A stretch of DNA of 64,000 nucleotides from JAFDZV01 sp966128725 (lineage in GTDB: Bacteria; Bacteroidota; Ignavibacteria; OLB7). Where the stretch lies: assembly GCA_966128725.1 (NCBI GenBank), contig CBHYLN010000002.1, positions 1 to 64,000 of the forward strand, read 5' to 3'. The notes beneath the pieces were generated by a model, which worked only from the letters and a program-made list of their open reading frames with translations, searched no databases and was not told the DNA's origin. Position 1 is the first letter of the stretch. Each line of letters opens with the position of its first letter. A program made the translations under genes and the position numbers. Below are positions 18,077-26,292 of the stretch, piece after piece.

Positions 18077-18917
18077 GAAACGTCTCCGTGTAATACAGGA
18101 TGGCAATGCAGCGCTGGCTGGTGGGCAACCGACGGCATCGCGGAATAGTTTGGCGGGGTGTGCCGAAGGTGAACCGAGTGGTGTGCGGTGATACATGCTG
18201 ATGTTGCGGGCACTGAAGCAACACGCTGGTTCATCTCCCTGAGTACGATCCACAAGCCCGCGGCCAGGTAACGGGGCGCTGAACTTTTTCATGCGGCCCT
18301 CTCGTGCCAGCGGCATGCGCTCCGCTGGCGCGCTCCGGACCTGTGCGCCATGCGGCTGTATGCTTCGGGTTCGCGCCGCCTCCATTGGCCCCCCTCGCGC
18401 GCCAAACGGCCGGTATATGCTGGTGCCGGCTGCCTGCGAATCGGGCTACGTCGGCTGCCATACTGCGACGCCGGCGCGCCGTACGTGGCTGCTCCCCGGT
18501 ACATCATGATGTACTGGCACCGGCACAGTTGATGCGCTAACATTCGGCCCTTCCTCGAAACCGGTATCGCATGGCCCATGCATGCGGCTGCGTTCGATGA
18601 AGGCTACCCCTTCCGCCGAGGTATGGTCCACACGCATACGCCTCGGCCGCCCTCGATTCCCCGGATCGCGTATGCTGGAACGATGCGCCCACGCGGCGCC
18701 GGCTCCGTGCGCACACACAACCGTTGTTGTTCCCCTCATACAAGGATACCGTCTGGCGTGCCCGCGGATTGCGCGCGACGGCGAAGCATGTCCACATGGT
18801 TCGGTGCCCTGTGTGTTCGCAAATGCGTGTACCCGGGCGCCGGGGGTATTGGCCAGCGGTATCCATCATCATTGTTCCATCTAACCGCAGTGAAACCCAG
18901 AGAGGGAGAGGTTTGCC
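18077..18917. other. 841-base intergenic region with a 16-base palindrome
   Basis: No supported gene between divergent neighbours. Contains the palindrome at 18499-18514. The final bases carry a purine-rich ribosome binding site (GAGGGAGAGG) for the gene at 18918. Confidence 0.5.
18499..18514. repeat. 16-base perfect palindrome
   Basis: GTACATCATGATGTAC reads the same on both strands and is followed by TGGCACCGG. A near-copy, GTACATGATGATGTAC followed by CGGCGCGGG, lies at 21099-21114. Possible operator or repeat element. Confidence 0.6.
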
Positions 18918-20255
18918 ATGAATGCACCAGCACCCAGCGTTAACGCGTGGATTTTCCTTGGCGAGGACGAACCGTCCGGAGCGAACTACAACACGCCCGG
19001 CAGCAGCTATCAGCAATTGATCACCTTCGGCGTGTACAATTACATGACCATGGTGAACATCTGCTTCGTGAACACGGTGCCCACCAGCTCAACCACCGTG
19101 CCGGCCGGCGATGGCAGCACGTACACCATCGAGCTGCAAACCGCGACGCATCCGGACAACTACACCAACCAGCAGTACATGGACTGGGTGATACGCGACG
19201 CGCGCGCCACCAACCCGAACATCAAGATCCTGGCCACGCTGGGATATGCCGAGAACGAGTTCACGCAGATCTTCTCCGGCCCGCAAAGCGGCTGGCAGCA
19301 GGCGGCGGACGACTATGCCAGCAATCTTGTGGCGTACCTGCAGTACTATAATCTGGACGGCTTCGATGTGGATTGGGAGGGGTCGTTCTCCTACGCCACC
19401 ACGCCGCAACAGTTCGCCATGCTGTTCACGGCCATCCGCGCCGCGTTCAACGCACAGAGCCGTTACTACTATCTCACGCTGTCGCCGGCCGATGTTGGCA
19501 CGCTGGACGCAACGGCCGTCAACAACTGCTGCGATTTCGTGAACCTGCAACTGTACTCCGGCTTCACCACCGCGCAGCAGTTTATTGCCGCGGGCGTATC
19601 GAAGGATCTGCTGGCGTACGGCGCCAAGTTCGAGGTGAACGGCAGCGTGCCGTATCAGAACGCGCAGAACGCGTATCAGCAGGCCACAGCGGGCGGGTAC
19701 GATGTTATCACGCAGTGGCGGTTGAACTCCAACGACTTCCAGTACGAACAGGCGCAGCAGATGATCCTGTACCAACTGGTGTTCGGCATCCCCGGCAACA
19801 CCTTCAACGACACACCCATCATCGGCGCGGCCGGCAATCCGCCCATTACCGGCATGGTGGTGCGCCACGGCGACGTGCTGGACGCCATCCAGGCGACCAA
19901 CACCGGCAACTTCCAGGGAACGGCCGTGCAGTACCAATTGCTGCAGCACGGCGGCAGCAGCGGCACCGCCAGCACCGTGGCGATTGCCGGCGGCGACGCG
20001 ATCACCGAGGTCTCCGGCTACACCGGCAACTGGTACGGCTGGAACTGCGTGCTGCAGATCACGCTGAAAACCAGGAACGGCGCGGTGTTCGGCCCCTACG
20101 GCACCATGAACAACTCCTCGGGGCAGACCGCGTTCAGCTATACGGCCCCGGCCGGGCAATCGGTGGTGGCGTTCAGTGGCAGCACCCAGAACGTGCCGCT
20201 GGCCGGCGGTGGAAACACGGACATCATCGCGGGGCTGAATGTGAGTTTCGGGTAG
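18918..20255 (+). CDS. GH18 chitinase-like protein with C-terminal jacalin-like lectin domain
   Basis: 445 residues. GH18 barrel 1-~300 with the catalytic motif DGFDVDWEG (D147, D150, D152, catalytic acid E154), preceded by IKILATLGY (strand 3) and followed by QLYSGF (strand 6) and ITQWRLN (terminal Trp region). Residues ~303-445 (GMVVRHGDVLDAIQ, HGGSSGT, YTGNWYGWNCVLQITLKT) resemble a jacalin/beta-prism lectin fold. There is no signal peptide and no T9SS domain: the protein starts MNAPAPSVNAWIFLG. So it is either cytosolic, exported by another route, or a T6SS/eCIS-type or non-classical cargo. The start is supported by GAGGGAGAGG upstream. Confidence 0.8.
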   Translation: MNAPAPSVNAWIFLGEDEPSGANYNTPGSSYQQLITFGVYNYMTMVNICFVNTVPTSSTTVPAGDGSTYTIELQTATHPDNYTNQQYMDWVIRDARATNPNIKILATLGYAENEFTQIFSGPQSGWQQAADDYASNLVAYLQYYNLDGFDVDWEGSFSYATTPQQFAMLFTAIRAAFNAQSRYYYLTLSPADVGTLDATAVNNCCDFVNLQLYSGFTTAQQFIAAGVSKDLLAYGAKFEVNGSVPYQNAQNAYQQATAGGYDVITQWRLNSNDFQYEQAQQMILYQLVFGIPGNTFNDTPIIGAAGNPPITGMVVRHGDVLDAIQATNTGNFQGTAVQYQLLQHGGSSGTASTVAIAGGDAITEVSGYTGNWYGWNCVLQITLKTRNGAVFGPYGTMNNSSGQTAFSYTAPAGQSVVAFSGSTQNVPLAGGGNTDIIAGLNVSFG

Positions 20256-20279
20256 GGGGTGGGCGGTATTGTATGCGTA

Positions 20280-20309
20280 CGGGCCGTGCACGGAATGGTG
20301 CACGGCCCG
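20280..20309. terminator. Strong hairpin between convergent genes
   Basis: CGGGCCGTGCAC (20280-20291) and GTGCACGGCCCG (20298-20309): a perfect 12-base stem with a 6-base loop, followed by TTGCTATT. Lies 25 bases after the GH18 stop and 53 before the stop of the minus gene. Confidence 0.75.
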
Positions 20310-20361
20310 TTGCTATTGTGACATTCTCCGGCAGTTTATCCGTTGCTTCCAGCATCCGCCA

Positions 20362-20781
20362 TCAGCATGGGACAATGTTTACGTTGACGCAGCCGGTTGG
20401 TGAAATCGTTACCGAGATGCATACGAAGATGCCGCATGGCAGCATGTTCCGGACTGCGGGGCCGTTTGGCAGTGCACGTGTGGCGCCACCATCAAGTGAT
20501 GCCCATTGGATTGCCCAGAGCGGTGGGCACGGTGCCGGCTGTGCATACGCAAAGGTGCCGCACGCATTGACATTGTTGACCTGCGTGACATTTATCATTC
20601 CCTGCTGCCAGTTGGTCCAGACCGGGAACGGGAAACAGTTCGGCGGGATTGAGCAGGAAGCGGTGATCAGGAACGTACAGTTATTCGGGCATTGTGCTTT
20701 CGCGGATTGTGGGTTGACGGCAAACCCTATGACAAATGCCATTACCGCGAATGCCAGCGTGAGAAATGTGCGTCGTGTCAT
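20362..20781 (-). CDS. Small secreted Cys-rich protein, function unknown
   Basis: 139 residues from ATG 20781, chosen because GAGG lies 8 bases upstream; the GTG at 20790 overlaps that site. Signal peptide LTLAFAVMAFVIGFAVNPQS-AKAQ. The mature protein has cysteines in CPNNC, ASCSIPPNC, NACGTF, APCPP, LPCGIFVC and GCVNVNIVPC. General style (short, AQC- start, Cys-paired, beta-rich) resembles the tandem paralogs at 3.5-5.2 kb, but I cannot align them convincingly. No T9SS domain. Confidence 0.6.
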   Translation of the reverse strand: MTRRTFLTLAFAVMAFVIGFAVNPQSAKAQCPNNCTFLITASCSIPPNCFPFPVWTNWQQGMINVTQVNNVNACGTFAYAQPAPCPPLWAIQWASLDGGATRALPNGPAVRNMLPCGIFVCISVTISPTGCVNVNIVPC

Positions 20782-21372
20782 GACATGCACCTCGTTGTTT
20801 GATACTGTATGATGAAAAGCACGACCGAAGGATTCCCGCGATGGTGGACGCTGTATCCGGAAGAGGACAAACGCCGGAGCGCATTACGTCACGGAAGCGG
20901 TCGCTTGATTGCAAACCGTATGGTCGGGGTTTGGTTGTCGGCTGTGTGGGGGGGAGGCATGAAACGTTGTCCATGTCCAGTGCGCGCGTTGAGCCAAGCT
21001 GACGCACAAACGCCATTGCCATTCTCACACTGCCGCATTACCGGACCGGACATAACATAACCGATGCAAAGCTACGTTGTGCAAGTGGCGGTTTGGAAGT
21101 ACATGATGATGTACCGGCGCGGGCGTTCGCATATGGAAGCGAGGTGCATGAATATCATTACGCCGATGACGAAGCGAGCAGGCGATGATGCGAACCTGAA
21201 TGCAGAGATACCTGGGGGCAGTGTGGGGTGGCGGACGTTCGCATGTCCCTGGCAGAGTATGAAAGAAGTCCTACGAAGGTGTTACGCCGTGCTTCAGCAC
21301 CGCGTGTAGTGGTTGCCCGTCGCTATGTGAATGGAACTGTGGTACAGCGCTTCACTTCACCACCACGTGCAA
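20782..21372. other. 591-base intergenic region
   Basis: No supported gene. Contains the imperfect palindrome at 21099-21114. A short frame starting near 21228 (RMSLAEYERSPTKVLRR) has a faint Phd-antitoxin flavour but lacks a partner and is not annotated. Confidence 0.4.
21099..21114. repeat. Imperfect copy of the 16-base palindrome
   Basis: GTACAT-GATG-ATGTAC, two bases different from 18499-18514, with similar GC-rich right flank. Both copies lie in gene-free regions 2.6 kb apart. Confidence 0.5.
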
Positions 21373-22839
21373 CTATGGCATCATCACGAAGCGTGCCGAG
21401 GCATGGCCTGCGTGCGAATCAACGATCGTTATGAAATACATTCCTGGGATAAGGCCCTGCGTTGGCACGTACAGGCTTCCCGATGCCGAATACCGGAACC
21501 CGGTTTCATATCGGGCGATTGTTCGACCCTCAACCGTGGTTATCAGGCACGAGGTAATTAGGGCTATCGCTTCACTTGGTGTTGCGTGCAGCTCCAGATA
21601 GCCACCACGGCAATAGGGATTGCGGATGTGCAACGTGTACGCTGCCGGCACCGGCGGGTGCTCGCGATTGGTTGTGAACAGGCGAGTATTGGGCTGTGCC
21701 GTTGCGAAGATGCCGGCTGTATCATTACGTCTGCCTTCCCACGCCGCGTACAGTGAGTCATTGCTGATCGTTATGGATGGGTTCGCCGCGCGCGTCTGGC
21801 TTGCGCTTATGCGGATCGGTGCCGACACGGAAAAATCGGTGCCGTGGATGCGTACCACAAACACCCCGTGCTCGGTACCGTATGCCAGCAGGATCGACGA
21901 ATCCCGCATGCTGGGGGCCGATGCTATCCCAAGTGGTCTTTCTGGTAATTCAAACTGCCTGCTGCGAAGTCTAGTGCCGTCCAATCCGAAACGTTCGATC
22001 CATACGATATGCGTGGTGGTGTCGGCTGGCGGTACGATGCGTACCAGCGATGCGTTTGTCAGCCGGTAATAGGTTGCGTTAGACGCACGCGCAAATCTGT
22101 TGGATATCGGCGTGTTCGACGAACGACCAATACGCTGTAGAATATGCGCGGCCACAATCAGTGCGGACGTGTCGTCCATGGGAATGATGGCATCGATCGG
22201 AAAGGCCGGCAGCGACGGCGTCGGGCGGCGCCAGCGCTGGATTCCGTCGGGCGTGAACGAAACCACGTAGTACGGCACAATGCCTGCAATTCCCAATCCT
22301 TCGGAAGAAACGCCGAACCGGCTCTCCACGAGATTGGCGCCCGTTCCACCAATCGAATCCAGAATCAGGACCCAGCCATGCGCCGTTGCAAGCCATGAAT
22401 TGTAGCTCCATGAATCGAACAGTACCGGGCATCCGTGTGGCTGATTCCGCCATTCGATTCTTGCCCGACTTATCCCGGCAACAACTGCATCGCCGCCGGC
22501 GGCAAAACGCATGTTTGAACGGACCGTGGTACTGCCCAGCATATCCGTGGATGTGTACGCCGGCGCAGCCAATAGCGCATTGCCCGGTGTTATCACCGTG
22601 TCACCAGGGATCCAGAAGCGGATCTGCCGTGCATATTCAGTCGATTGTGCGATCGAATGTGTACACACAATCACGCAACCACCATCGCGTGCAACAATGG
22701 ATGGCCGAAAGTAGGGACGGCCTGGTTCGTACTGAGTGGCAATCAACACATCGTCCGGCTGCCCGAACGCAATGCCGCTGCAAGCGACAACAAGTACAAC
22801 CATGGAAATGGCATGCCGCGCAATGTTGTGAGGTCGCAT
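21373..22839 (-). CDS. Secreted T9SS client protein, function unknown
   Basis: 488 residues. Signal peptide ISMVVLVVACSGIAFGQ. The body is beta-rich with WNDRR-like and AAWEGRRNDTAGIFATA segments similar in style to the protein at 574-3282, suggesting a propeller-type extracellular domain. The C-terminus (LHATPSEAIALITSC to GMYFITIVDSHAGH) is a T9SS-type sorting domain, though the PNP turn of the others is missing. No catalytic motif seen. Confidence 0.65.
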   Translation of the reverse strand: MRPHNIARHAISMVVLVVACSGIAFGQPDDVLIATQYEPGRPYFRPSIVARDGGCVIVCTHSIAQSTEYARQIRFWIPGDTVITPGNALLAAPAYTSTDMLGSTTVRSNMRFAAGGDAVVAGISRARIEWRNQPHGCPVLFDSWSYNSWLATAHGWVLILDSIGGTGANLVESRFGVSSEGLGIAGIVPYYVVSFTPDGIQRWRRPTPSLPAFPIDAIIPMDDTSALIVAAHILQRIGRSSNTPISNRFARASNATYYRLTNASLVRIVPPADTTTHIVWIERFGLDGTRLRSRQFELPERPLGIASAPSMRDSSILLAYGTEHGVFVVRIHGTDFSVSAPIRISASQTRAANPSITISNDSLYAAWEGRRNDTAGIFATAQPNTRLFTTNREHPPVPAAYTLHIRNPYCRGGYLELHATPSEAIALITSCLITTVEGRTIARYETGFRYSASGSLYVPTQGLIPGMYFITIVDSHAGHASARFVMMP

Positions 22840-23139
22840 CAGGATCTATCGATCGGTGATTTGGGGATCGTTGGTTGTCTCCTCACCGGTAACACCTGAA
22901 TTGCCTGCGTTGTTAGTTGCCGTGGAACGAGATTTTCCGTTGTACCCGAACAGCTCCGTGCATTTCGATGGCCTGGCAAACGGTATCTACCGGGCTGTGT
23001 TTCGGAGCGCGGGGAGGTACGCAGGGAGCGGGTGGTTGTGTGGGGGCGGTGATGGTATCAAGAAGATGACGCCGGCCAATGCCGCACACGCGGAGCGTAC
23101 AGCCAGCATATCGTCATATGATCGGCAGGGTATATGGGC
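22840..23139. other. 300-base intergenic region, possible T9SS-domain remnant
   Basis: On the plus strand, around 22960-23030, the translation HFDGLANGIYRAVFRSAG resembles the last strands of a T9SS sorting domain, but the frame has no signal peptide, no PNP turn and no domain before it. It may be a decayed gene end; weak. Confidence 0.25.
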
Positions 23140-24129
23140 CTAGAGCAACTCCGTTGAGCACCGTTCGGCGATGCGGCGGGCGAGACGAAGGAAATCCGCG
23201 TAGGCGTTCTGTACGGCTTCGCCATGTGCTCCGATGGCCCCGTCGGCCGGCTTCAGTGCAAACACTGGCTTTCGTGCCTCCATGGCCATCGGCATCAAGC
23301 TCCGATAGTGTTTCAGCATTGCCAGGCAGTATGGGTCATCAGCGCTTGTCATTTCATCCACGGCGGGCTCGGCCAGAACCGACTCGCGATAGGCGTTCGG
23401 AAAGCGGTCGATCCAGCGCTGATATGCCTTCGGTGGCCGGTTCTCGCGCATGCCGTGCTGCATCACCACATAACCGATCGGTTCGATCGCGCCGCCCGGC
23501 ATATCGAGCGAGGGATCAGGGCTTTTCGCCAGCAATTCCTTCCAGCTTTTTCGCCATCCGCGCAACGCCGGGCCAAGGTTCTGCAAGCCTTGCAGCGAGA
23601 ACAAATCGGGGCCAAGCGGGATGATCACACGATCGCCGGCGATCAGCGCGGCGCGGTTGATGGCGCCAAGGTTGGGGCCTACGTCCATCAGGATCCAGTC
23701 GGCTTCAACCAACTTCGCCGCCTGTTGCACTCCTCGATGAAACGCGGTCATGATCCGAAACGCCGATTCGTCGCTGTTGTGGCAGCGTGGCCAGGCGTCG
23801 GACAACTTGTCCTCGAATGTGGAAAGCCCAAGGTCCCCAACAACAAGGCCCAGATTGGGATTGATCGATTCCACGTGCGGCACCAGTACATCGCCCACAC
23901 CACGAATAATGGGGCGCAGCGCTCCGAAAATTGTGTGCGGATGCTCGCCGACAGGCCACAGTTGTTCGAGCCTGCTCTCGGCAAGGAACATGCTGGTAAG
24001 ATTGGCCTGAGGATCGAGATCCACTGCAAGTACGTTCTGGCCGCGATCGGCGATCATCGTTGCCAGATGATACACCAGCGTTGTTTGGCCTACGCCGCCC
24101 TTGTTGTTGAAGAACGCAATCGTCTTCAT
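23140..24129 (-). CDS. ParA-like (MinD/ParA superfamily) ATPase with altered P-loop
   Basis: 329 residues. Deviant Walker A at 10-17 reads KGGVGQTT: the signature lysine K10 is kept but the canonical P-loop lysine is Q15 (codon CAA, one base from AAA). Other motifs are normal: A' box DLDPQANLT (37-45) and hydrophobic strand WILMDVGPN (145-153). The N-terminus MKTIAFFNNKGGVG marks a ParA subfamily found without a ParB partner, and none is here. Its ATG overlaps the stop of the AlbA_2 gene by four bases (ATGA), so the two are co-translated. No signal or membrane segment; cytosolic. Confidence 0.8.
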   Translation of the reverse strand: MKTIAFFNNKGGVGQTTLVYHLATMIADRGQNVLAVDLDPQANLTSMFLAESRLEQLWPVGEHPHTIFGALRPIIRGVGDVLVPHVESINPNLGLVVGDLGLSTFEDKLSDAWPRCHNSDESAFRIMTAFHRGVQQAAKLVEADWILMDVGPNLGAINRAALIAGDRVIIPLGPDLFSLQGLQNLGPALRGWRKSWKELLAKSPDPSLDMPGGAIEPIGYVVMQHGMRENRPPKAYQRWIDRFPNAYRESVLAEPAVDEMTSADDPYCLAMLKHYRSLMPMAMEARKPVFALKPADGAIGAHGEAVQNAYADFLRLARRIAERCSTELL

Positions 24130-25307
24130 GGATGCCTCCTGATGGTGGCCAGAATGTACCCTGCCTCGAACAGGAATTCCGCGGGGGGGCTGCCATTACG
24201 TGCCAAGGCGTCCTGAGCACGAATCACACCACGGCCAAATCGGTTGACATACCCCAGCGCTTTCATTGCCTCGGCTACAACCGGATTGCGATAGCTGGTT
24301 TGCCGGGGGAAATTGGATGCGGACGCCTCCGCGTACAGCCCGCCGGGGCTCTGTATTTCGATGCGGTCATCCAGCCACGTGATGCGCAACGGGGCCGTTG
24401 AGGAATAATCGCGGTGCATCACGGCGTTCATCAGCAGTTCGCGAACGGCCACGCGTGGAAATGACTCCACCGTTCGTTCGCTGAGCAGACTTTGAGATAC
24501 CGGAAACTGCGTGATGTTGGCTTCGACCAATGCATCCAGTTCGCGCAGAATTGTCAGAAGATCGCCGTCGAGCTCGCGATCGTTGACGATCGGGTCGGCC
24601 AGCGATGTGCCCGCCACACGCAGGAACTGAATGTAGGCGCCCGGCAGCCAGCGGCGAACGTCGAGCCCGAACAATAACACGCCGGCATGGGTGGGGCAGT
24701 TGTGCGGCAGGTCGAAGAATCGTAGCGAGGCAAGCTGATCGGCAACCGAGCGATGATTTTCGGCAATGATTTCCGGAGCAATGGCCTGCTGCCGGTACTC
24801 GATGAGGAACAGGCTGGTTGCAAGATCCTCCAGTTGGCTCCCAAGGCATGGCAACGCATCGAACGTGCGCGCATGAGCTACCCTGCGCTCAACCAGCATG
24901 CGTTCCTCGTGCTCGGTTGCATAACCGCGCCGCGGACCGATTCGTATACAGACACGGCCCTTGTAGCGTACCGGCGGCAACAAGGCCGGCTGCACCGTAA
25001 CAACGGCGACGTCGCCTTCGGCTGTTGTGATCTTCGTGACGGTGATGGCGGGCAAGGGTTGGATGTTCCCATCGTCGCGCAGGCCACCAAGGTTGCGCAA
25101 GTCCTCATCGCCGATGGTAAGGCCGGCTATGCGCCTGGAATCATCCACGCCAACAATCAAATACCCGGGTTTGCCATGATTAGGTAGATCGTTCGCGAAC
25201 GCACAAACGGCTTCGGCGAACTTATCCCTGTCCCGCATCGACGTCGTCAGTTCCACACGATCGGTCTCGTGAGTCGCGATCAGCTCGTGAAGGTCGTGCT
25301 CGGTCAT
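24126..25307 (-). CDS. AlbA_2 (Schlafen-type) domain protein with GHKL-like ATP-binding C-terminus
   Basis: 393 residues. N-terminal AlbA_2 domain (~10-135): ETDRVELTTSMRDRDKFAEA, then AFANDLPNHGKPGYLIVGVD and VRYKGRVCIRIGPRRGYAT. C-terminal part: VAVRELLMNAVMHRDYS (E290 and N294 as N-box residues), DDRIEIQSPGGL and NRFGRGV, as in the putative transcriptional regulator/ATP-binding family with GHKL-like fold. Members occur in stress, mobile and suspected defence settings. It is the first gene of a two-gene unit with the ParA-like ATPase and begins 46 bases after the terminator of the tRNA gene. Substrate (RNA or DNA) unknown. Confidence 0.8.
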   Translation of the reverse strand: MTEHDLHELIATHETDRVELTTSMRDRDKFAEAVCAFANDLPNHGKPGYLIVGVDDSRRIAGLTIGDEDLRNLGGLRDDGNIQPLPAITVTKITTAEGDVAVVTVQPALLPPVRYKGRVCIRIGPRRGYATEHEERMLVERRVAHARTFDALPCLGSQLEDLATSLFLIEYRQQAIAPEIIAENHRSVADQLASLRFFDLPHNCPTHAGVLLFGLDVRRWLPGAYIQFLRVAGTSLADPIVNDRELDGDLLTILRELDALVEANITQFPVSQSLLSERTVESFPRVAVRELLMNAVMHRDYSSTAPLRITWLDDRIEIQSPGGLYAEASASNFPRQTSYRNPVVAEAMKALGYVNRFGRGVIRAQDALARNGSPPAEFLFEAGYILATIRRHP

Positions 25308-25352
25308 CGTGGATTGGTCCCGATTCGTTGCGATATCGAAACGCCTGTGTAC

Positions 25353-25388
25353 AAAAAAACCGCGGCGTCGTTGCCGACTCGCGGTTTT
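25353..25388 (-). terminator. Intrinsic terminator of the tRNA-Val gene
   Basis: On the minus strand: AAAACCGCG and CGCGGTTTT arms with an inner GTCG/CGAC stem, followed by a run of seven T. Lies 6 bases past the 3' end of the tRNA. It separates the tRNA from the AlbA_2/ParA cassette. Confidence 0.85.
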
Positions 25389-25394
25389 ATTCTG

Positions 25395-25468
25395 TGGGCG
25401 ATGTAGGACTCGAACCTACGACCTCTTCGATGTGAACGAAGCGCGCTAACCAACTGTGCCAATCGCCC
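25395..25468 (-). tRNA. tRNA-Val (anticodon CAC)
   Basis: On the minus strand the acceptor arms GGGCGAT and ATCGCCC pair fully. Anticodon stem CTTCG/CGAAG encloses TTCACAT, giving anticodon CAC (codon GUG). T-arm GTAGG-TTCGAGT-CCTAC. The D-stem GCAC/GCGC has one A-C mismatch. CCA is not encoded: the bases after the acceptor are ACA. A perfect TTG-N21-TACATTTG promoter and a strong terminator flank it. Confidence 0.92.
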
Positions 25469-25479
25469 GATTGGGGCCA

Positions 25480-25511
25480 CAAATGTACATCAGGCCCCGC
25501 CGCTTGCGCAA
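25480..25511 (-). promoter_or_regulatory. Bacteroidetes-type promoter of tRNA-Val
   Basis: Read on the minus strand: TTG (25511-25509), 21 bases, TACATTTG (25487-25480), then 11 bases to the tRNA 5' end. This fits the known Bacteroidetes -33/-7 consensus TTG-N19-21-TAnnTTTG at every fixed position. Confidence 0.7.
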
Positions 25512-25576
25512 GCGCGATTTTGTATCAGAATCAACATTCCGGCCCCGGCCGATGTGCCGTGCGGGCCGGCCGCCGC

Positions 25577-26152
25577 CTATCGCCGTGTGCGGCGCATCTG
25601 CTGCATCTGTTGCTGGCGCATCCGCAGGTTTGCCGGCGCCTGCTGCATCATCTTCGCCACATCCTTGATCTGCTTCATCAGTTCGTCGCTCGGCTCCAGC
25701 TCCTGGGCCTCCTTCAACAGGCGGCGGGCGGCTTCCTTGTTCTCGGCGTTGAACTCCACCTGCGCCAGCATGAACAACACGCTTGCCTTTTCGTCGGTGG
25801 TCTGGAACTTGCCCACTTCCAGCGCGTTCTTGAACGCGGATCGGGCGCCCTTCATGTTGTTGGAGCGCACTTCCACCTGGCCCAGCAGCATGTAGTGGTA
25901 TGTCCGGGAGTAGGGGTTCAGGCGGTCCGGATTCTTCACCTTCTCCAGCTTCGCGCGGGCGCCGGCGATGTCGCCGGCCATCAACATCTTGGAGACGTCG
26001 CCCACCTGATTGAATCGCCAGGTGAAATACAGGAAGGTGCCGCCCAACGCGGTAAGGATGCCGCCAAGGATCCACCACTGAAACGCAAGCAGCGCAAGGC
26101 CGATGGCCGTGACGCCGATGATGATGCCAAGTATGAGCTTCTGATTCAACAT
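25577..26152 (-). CDS. Membrane-anchored tetratricopeptide-like protein
   Basis: 191 residues from ATG 26152; the frame stays open far upstream (to 27229) but that part is antisense shadow. Two N-terminal hydrophobic helices (LILGIIIGVTAIGLALLAFQ and WWILGGILTALGGTFLYFTW) are followed by TPR-like helical pairs (AGARAKLEKVKNP, YHYMLLGQVEVRSNNMKGAR, SVLFMLAQVEFNAENKEAAR) and a Gln/Met/Arg-rich tail (MRQQQMQQMRRTRR). Probably anchors a TPR scaffold at the cytoplasmic face or in the periplasm. Role unknown. Confidence 0.7.
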   Translation of the reverse strand: MLNQKLILGIIIGVTAIGLALLAFQWWILGGILTALGGTFLYFTWRFNQVGDVSKMLMAGDIAGARAKLEKVKNPDRLNPYSRTYHYMLLGQVEVRSNNMKGARSAFKNALEVGKFQTTDEKASVLFMLAQVEFNAENKEAARRLLKEAQELEPSDELMKQIKDVAKMMQQAPANLRMRQQQMQQMRRTRR

Positions 26153-26292
26153 CCGAATATCGGAACAGGTTATGGATGAACGAAGAATGAAGGAATGACG
26201 ACGGACGACTCGCGATCGCGGCCGCGGGTCACCGGCAGGGCACGCGCCCGGCCGCCGGCCTTTGGCTGGAACCGTCGCCTGGCGGCGCGCGG

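Noticed and set aside
19089..20303. Minus-strand reading frame of 404 codons
   Set aside because: Antisense to the GH18 gene, which has its catalytic motif and ribosome binding site on the plus strand.
21228..21434. Phd-type antitoxin-like small frame
   Set aside because: Only a short RMSLAEYERSPTKVL stretch looks similar; no toxin partner, no ribosome binding site, and the tail is low quality.
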